This document shows positions 62,218-64,000 of a stretch of 64,000 nt of DNA, in pieces; the stretch's first letter is position 1, and each line of letters starts with the position of its first letter. The stretch is from Thalassotalea piscium. GTDB lineage: Bacteria; Pseudomonadota; Gammaproteobacteria; Enterobacterales; Alteromonadaceae. Under the pieces are notes generated by a model. That model saw only the letters and a list, made by a program, of their open reading frames with translations, searched no databases and had not been told where the DNA came from. The position numbers and the translations under genes are program-made. Location: NCBI RefSeq assembly GCF_030295935.1, contig NZ_AP027362.1, positions 3,162,001 to 3,226,000 on the forward strand. The letters are read 5' to 3'.

Positions 62218-63760
62218 GAGAACCTCCGTAGTACGCGCTACCACGCACATTTTCATGGGCTGCGATATATGCAGGTAGATTTTTGATACCGTCCTGCTCA
62301 ACTTGAGCACGCACAACCAACTCCACATCCGAAACACTTAACATGTCATGTTGAAGCGCATACTCGCATGCATCGTTAAGCACATTGCTGCCTTTTTTAT
62401 CGCTGAGTTTCATCAGCGCTCGACAACGTTTGCCTATAGCGCGAGAGCGTGGGTTATTTACCTTGGAGTACCAAAGTTCAACCATCTGGTTCACATGTGA
62501 ACCAGATTCAACAGCCCATGCCAGATTTTTATCCATGTCATTACTTTCAAGATCGGCAAGGTGATCTGGGTGCATATGTTCTTCAAGGATGGTAGCGCCC
62601 ATCGGCTCATCCGAAAGCTCATGCTCGGCAACAAGCTTGTGCATATGTATCACGCGAAGGTGCGTTAACGTAACGTAAACTTCAACCGTTTCACCATGAA
62701 TCACCCAAGGCACAGAGTACTCATGCTTACGATATTTAACGGTATATTCAGTCGATACCTGTTGCACCATTTTCTCTACGATCATGTCAAAATCGGTATG
62801 AGGCAGAGGATTCAAGACACCTTTTTCATTTTTGTAAAAGAGATCATTGCGTGAGAAATCTAAGCCTTGAAAATTCAGATTATTCAACACTTCTACTTCT
62901 TTGCTAAGGTGTTGATTGACTTCTTTAAGGCTAAAGAAATCCCAATCCTGATTCATCGGAATGAGAATGCGTTGAGTAACAAATTTAACGCCAAGTTCAG
63001 CAAGTGCCTTATCCTGTGGACGGCCTACACGACAAGAATCCATTAGGCAGTTGTAGTGATCACCAAAAGCACTCACATTCTCAACAAAAGTGGGAATGAG
63101 ACCCGGTTGTGAAACCAGTGCTTTTGCATTATCCATAACAACCACTTCGGTTGCACCACCGTAGTAAATAAACATACGACGCATAGATTCAATCCAATCA
63201 GCCGTGGTTTCACCGGGAGTGGCAAAGGCAAAGATCTTTTGACTAGAGCCTAGCACTGCAACAAAGACTTTAACCCATATCTTTTCACCGTTTGCGTTAT
63301 AGCGAACTTTGGTGCCAGCGTAATCTATATAAACGACTTCACCCGCTGCATGGAGCTGTTTCATTGAAAGTTTGCAACGTTTCAAGGTTTTCTTGAGGGT
63401 GCGGCAAAAGTGTGAATAGCTCATTGCCGACATCGGATCTTCTGCATAATACTCAAGGTACAGAACTGTTATCGACTTACGCTTTCCTTTTTCTTTAGTA
63501 CGCTCTTCCACAATATATTGAATTTTCGGCACACGCTTTTTTGCGTTCTTCAAGATATCAGGAAACATCAGCTTAATAAGCGCCTCATCATTGAGCTGTT
63601 CAGCCAGTAGGTGATCAACATCGTACTTTTCACAGCGCTTGTTAACTCTCACCATCGAAGAAGGTGATGCATTGGCAAAATCTGCTTGTTTACGAATAGT
63701 AATGTCAGGCAGCACGAATTTTGCGCGGATCGCTGCCCGGATTTGAGTTGGTTTTAACAT
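62207..63760 (-). CDS. istA: IS21-family transposase IstA
   Basis: This 517-residue protein has an N-terminal HTH-type region (IRAAIRAKFVLPDITIRKQA), a DDE integrase core (EVVYIDYAGTKVRY, TEVVVMDNAKALVS, CRVGRPQDKALAELGV) and a C-terminal beta-barrel region (VKYRKHEYSVPWVIHGETVE). It overlaps istB by 11 bp as in other IS21 elements. The terminal inverted repeats were not found with confidence: the upstream 63761-64000 contains only an imperfect hairpin (CAGAAGCCC at about 63880 and GGGCTTCTG at about 63918) and no convincing gene. Confidence 0.94.
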   Translation of the reverse strand: MLKPTQIRAAIRAKFVLPDITIRKQADFANASPSSMVRVNKRCEKYDVDHLLAEQLNDEALIKLMFPDILKNAKKRVPKIQYIVEERTKEKGKRKSITVLYLEYYAEDPMSAMSYSHFCRTLKKTLKRCKLSMKQLHAAGEVVYIDYAGTKVRYNANGEKIWVKVFVAVLGSSQKIFAFATPGETTADWIESMRRMFIYYGGATEVVVMDNAKALVSQPGLIPTFVENVSAFGDHYNCLMDSCRVGRPQDKALAELGVKFVTQRILIPMNQDWDFFSLKEVNQHLSKEVEVLNNLNFQGLDFSRNDLFYKNEKGVLNPLPHTDFDMIVEKMVQQVSTEYTVKYRKHEYSVPWVIHGETVEVYVTLTHLRVIHMHKLVAEHELSDEPMGATILEEHMHPDHLADLESNDMDKNLAWAVESGSHVNQMVELWYSKVNNPRSRAIGKRCRALMKLSDKKGSNVLNDACEYALQHDMLSVSDVELVVRAQVEQDGIKNLPAYIAAHENVRGSAYYGGSHEA

Positions 63761-64000
63761 GTGTTATTACCCTTATTTATCGAAAATAAAGGCACAGAGG
63801 GGCCAACAAGAAAATAACCAAACTTTCTTGACATGTGGCCCACTTACAACGACACTAATAACATCATCTATGCAAAAGATGTTTTTCAGAAGCCCTAGAG
63901 TTGCCGCTCATTATTGGGCTTCTGTCGTTTCTGCGCCAGAAAAATTGTTTACTACTTATACTGCTTAGTTTATTCAGCTAACTAGACATCTTTTTTCTCC

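Noticed and set aside
63870-63930. Integron attC site (CAGAAGCCC...GGGCTTCTG)
   Set aside because: The stem lacks the conserved attC core sites and the nearby recombinase lacks features I would require for an integron integrase.
63759-63968. Plus-strand 69-residue ORF upstream of istA
   Set aside because: It begins in the istA start region and has no recognisable domain; an imperfect hairpin in the same stretch suggests element-end DNA instead.

Overview
The window is AT-rich chromosomal DNA from a marine gammaproteobacterium of the Alteromonadales, most likely Colwelliaceae (Colwellia or Thalassotalea type). The evidence is the gene order (ffh | ypjD-yfjD; rpsU-yqeY-dnaG-rpoD-tRNA-Ile2; yacL and acnB close together; ubiUV | ubiT), the protein sequences, and the low-GC sequence. 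Genus placement is inference from recalled family resemblance, not from a search.

Region 1 (1-24.7 kb) is mostly core genome: partial ffh, ypjD and yfjD, a lytic-transglycosylase-like lipoprotein, gshA, an RluA-type pseudouridine synthase, an NSS-family sodium symporter, a RegB/RegA-like redox two-component pair, msrA, ybbN, a periplasmic-sensing diguanylate cyclase, an acyl-CoA dehydrogenase, folB-folK-uppP, plsY, tsaD, and the rpsU-yqeY-dnaG-rpoD macromolecular synthesis cluster ending at a CAT-anticodon tRNA-Ile2. Intergenic features that stand out here are a cluster of DnaA-box-like 9-mers (3.40-3.49 kb) and four tandem small-RNA-like units (4.54-5.15 kb), each with its own terminator and with no plus-strand gene that would need them.

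Region 2 (24.66-28.69 kb) is a small island at the 3' end of the tRNA-Ile2 gene. It is bounded by a 38-bp near-copy of the tRNA 3' half. It carries a decayed RadC/JAB gene, an archaeo-eukaryotic-primase plus SF2-helicase protein of the TOTE-conflict type, and a ParD/ParE toxin-antitoxin pair; no integrase remains.

Region 3 (28.7-36 kb) is accessory DNA. It holds a secreted phospholipase A2-like gene whose start codon is separated from the signal peptide frame by an octanucleotide repeat (apparently phase-variable and OFF in this copy), a partner membrane-anchored protein, an intact IS3-family element with a 4-bp target duplication, an unknown membrane protein, a PEP-CTERM zinc metalloprotease, and several MITE-like repeats.

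Region 4 (36-49 kb) returns to core functions: a YCF48-like protein, yacL, a TonB-like-anchored protein, moeA, mobA, an alginate-export-type porin, moeB, the O2-independent ubiquinone genes ubiV-ubiU and ubiT, and acnB. FNR-like boxes lie upstream of the porin/moeB and ubiUV/ubiT divergent promoters, which fits anaerobic respiration and molybdoenzyme use.

Region 5 (49-64 kb) is a mobile-element and toxin graveyard: a DUF1778/GNAT toxin-antitoxin pair, an integrase remnant, Y1-type (RAYT/IS200-like) transposase elements including an exact 1038-bp tandem array, an IS50/Tn5-like IS with perfect 9-bp target duplications, two orphan Rhs C-terminal modules each with a following immunity-like gene (one Imm8-like), a PrlF/YhaV toxin-antitoxin pair, and a four-gene overlapping operon of IstA, IstB, a primase-core-N-like protein and a tyrosine recombinase that runs to the end of the window.
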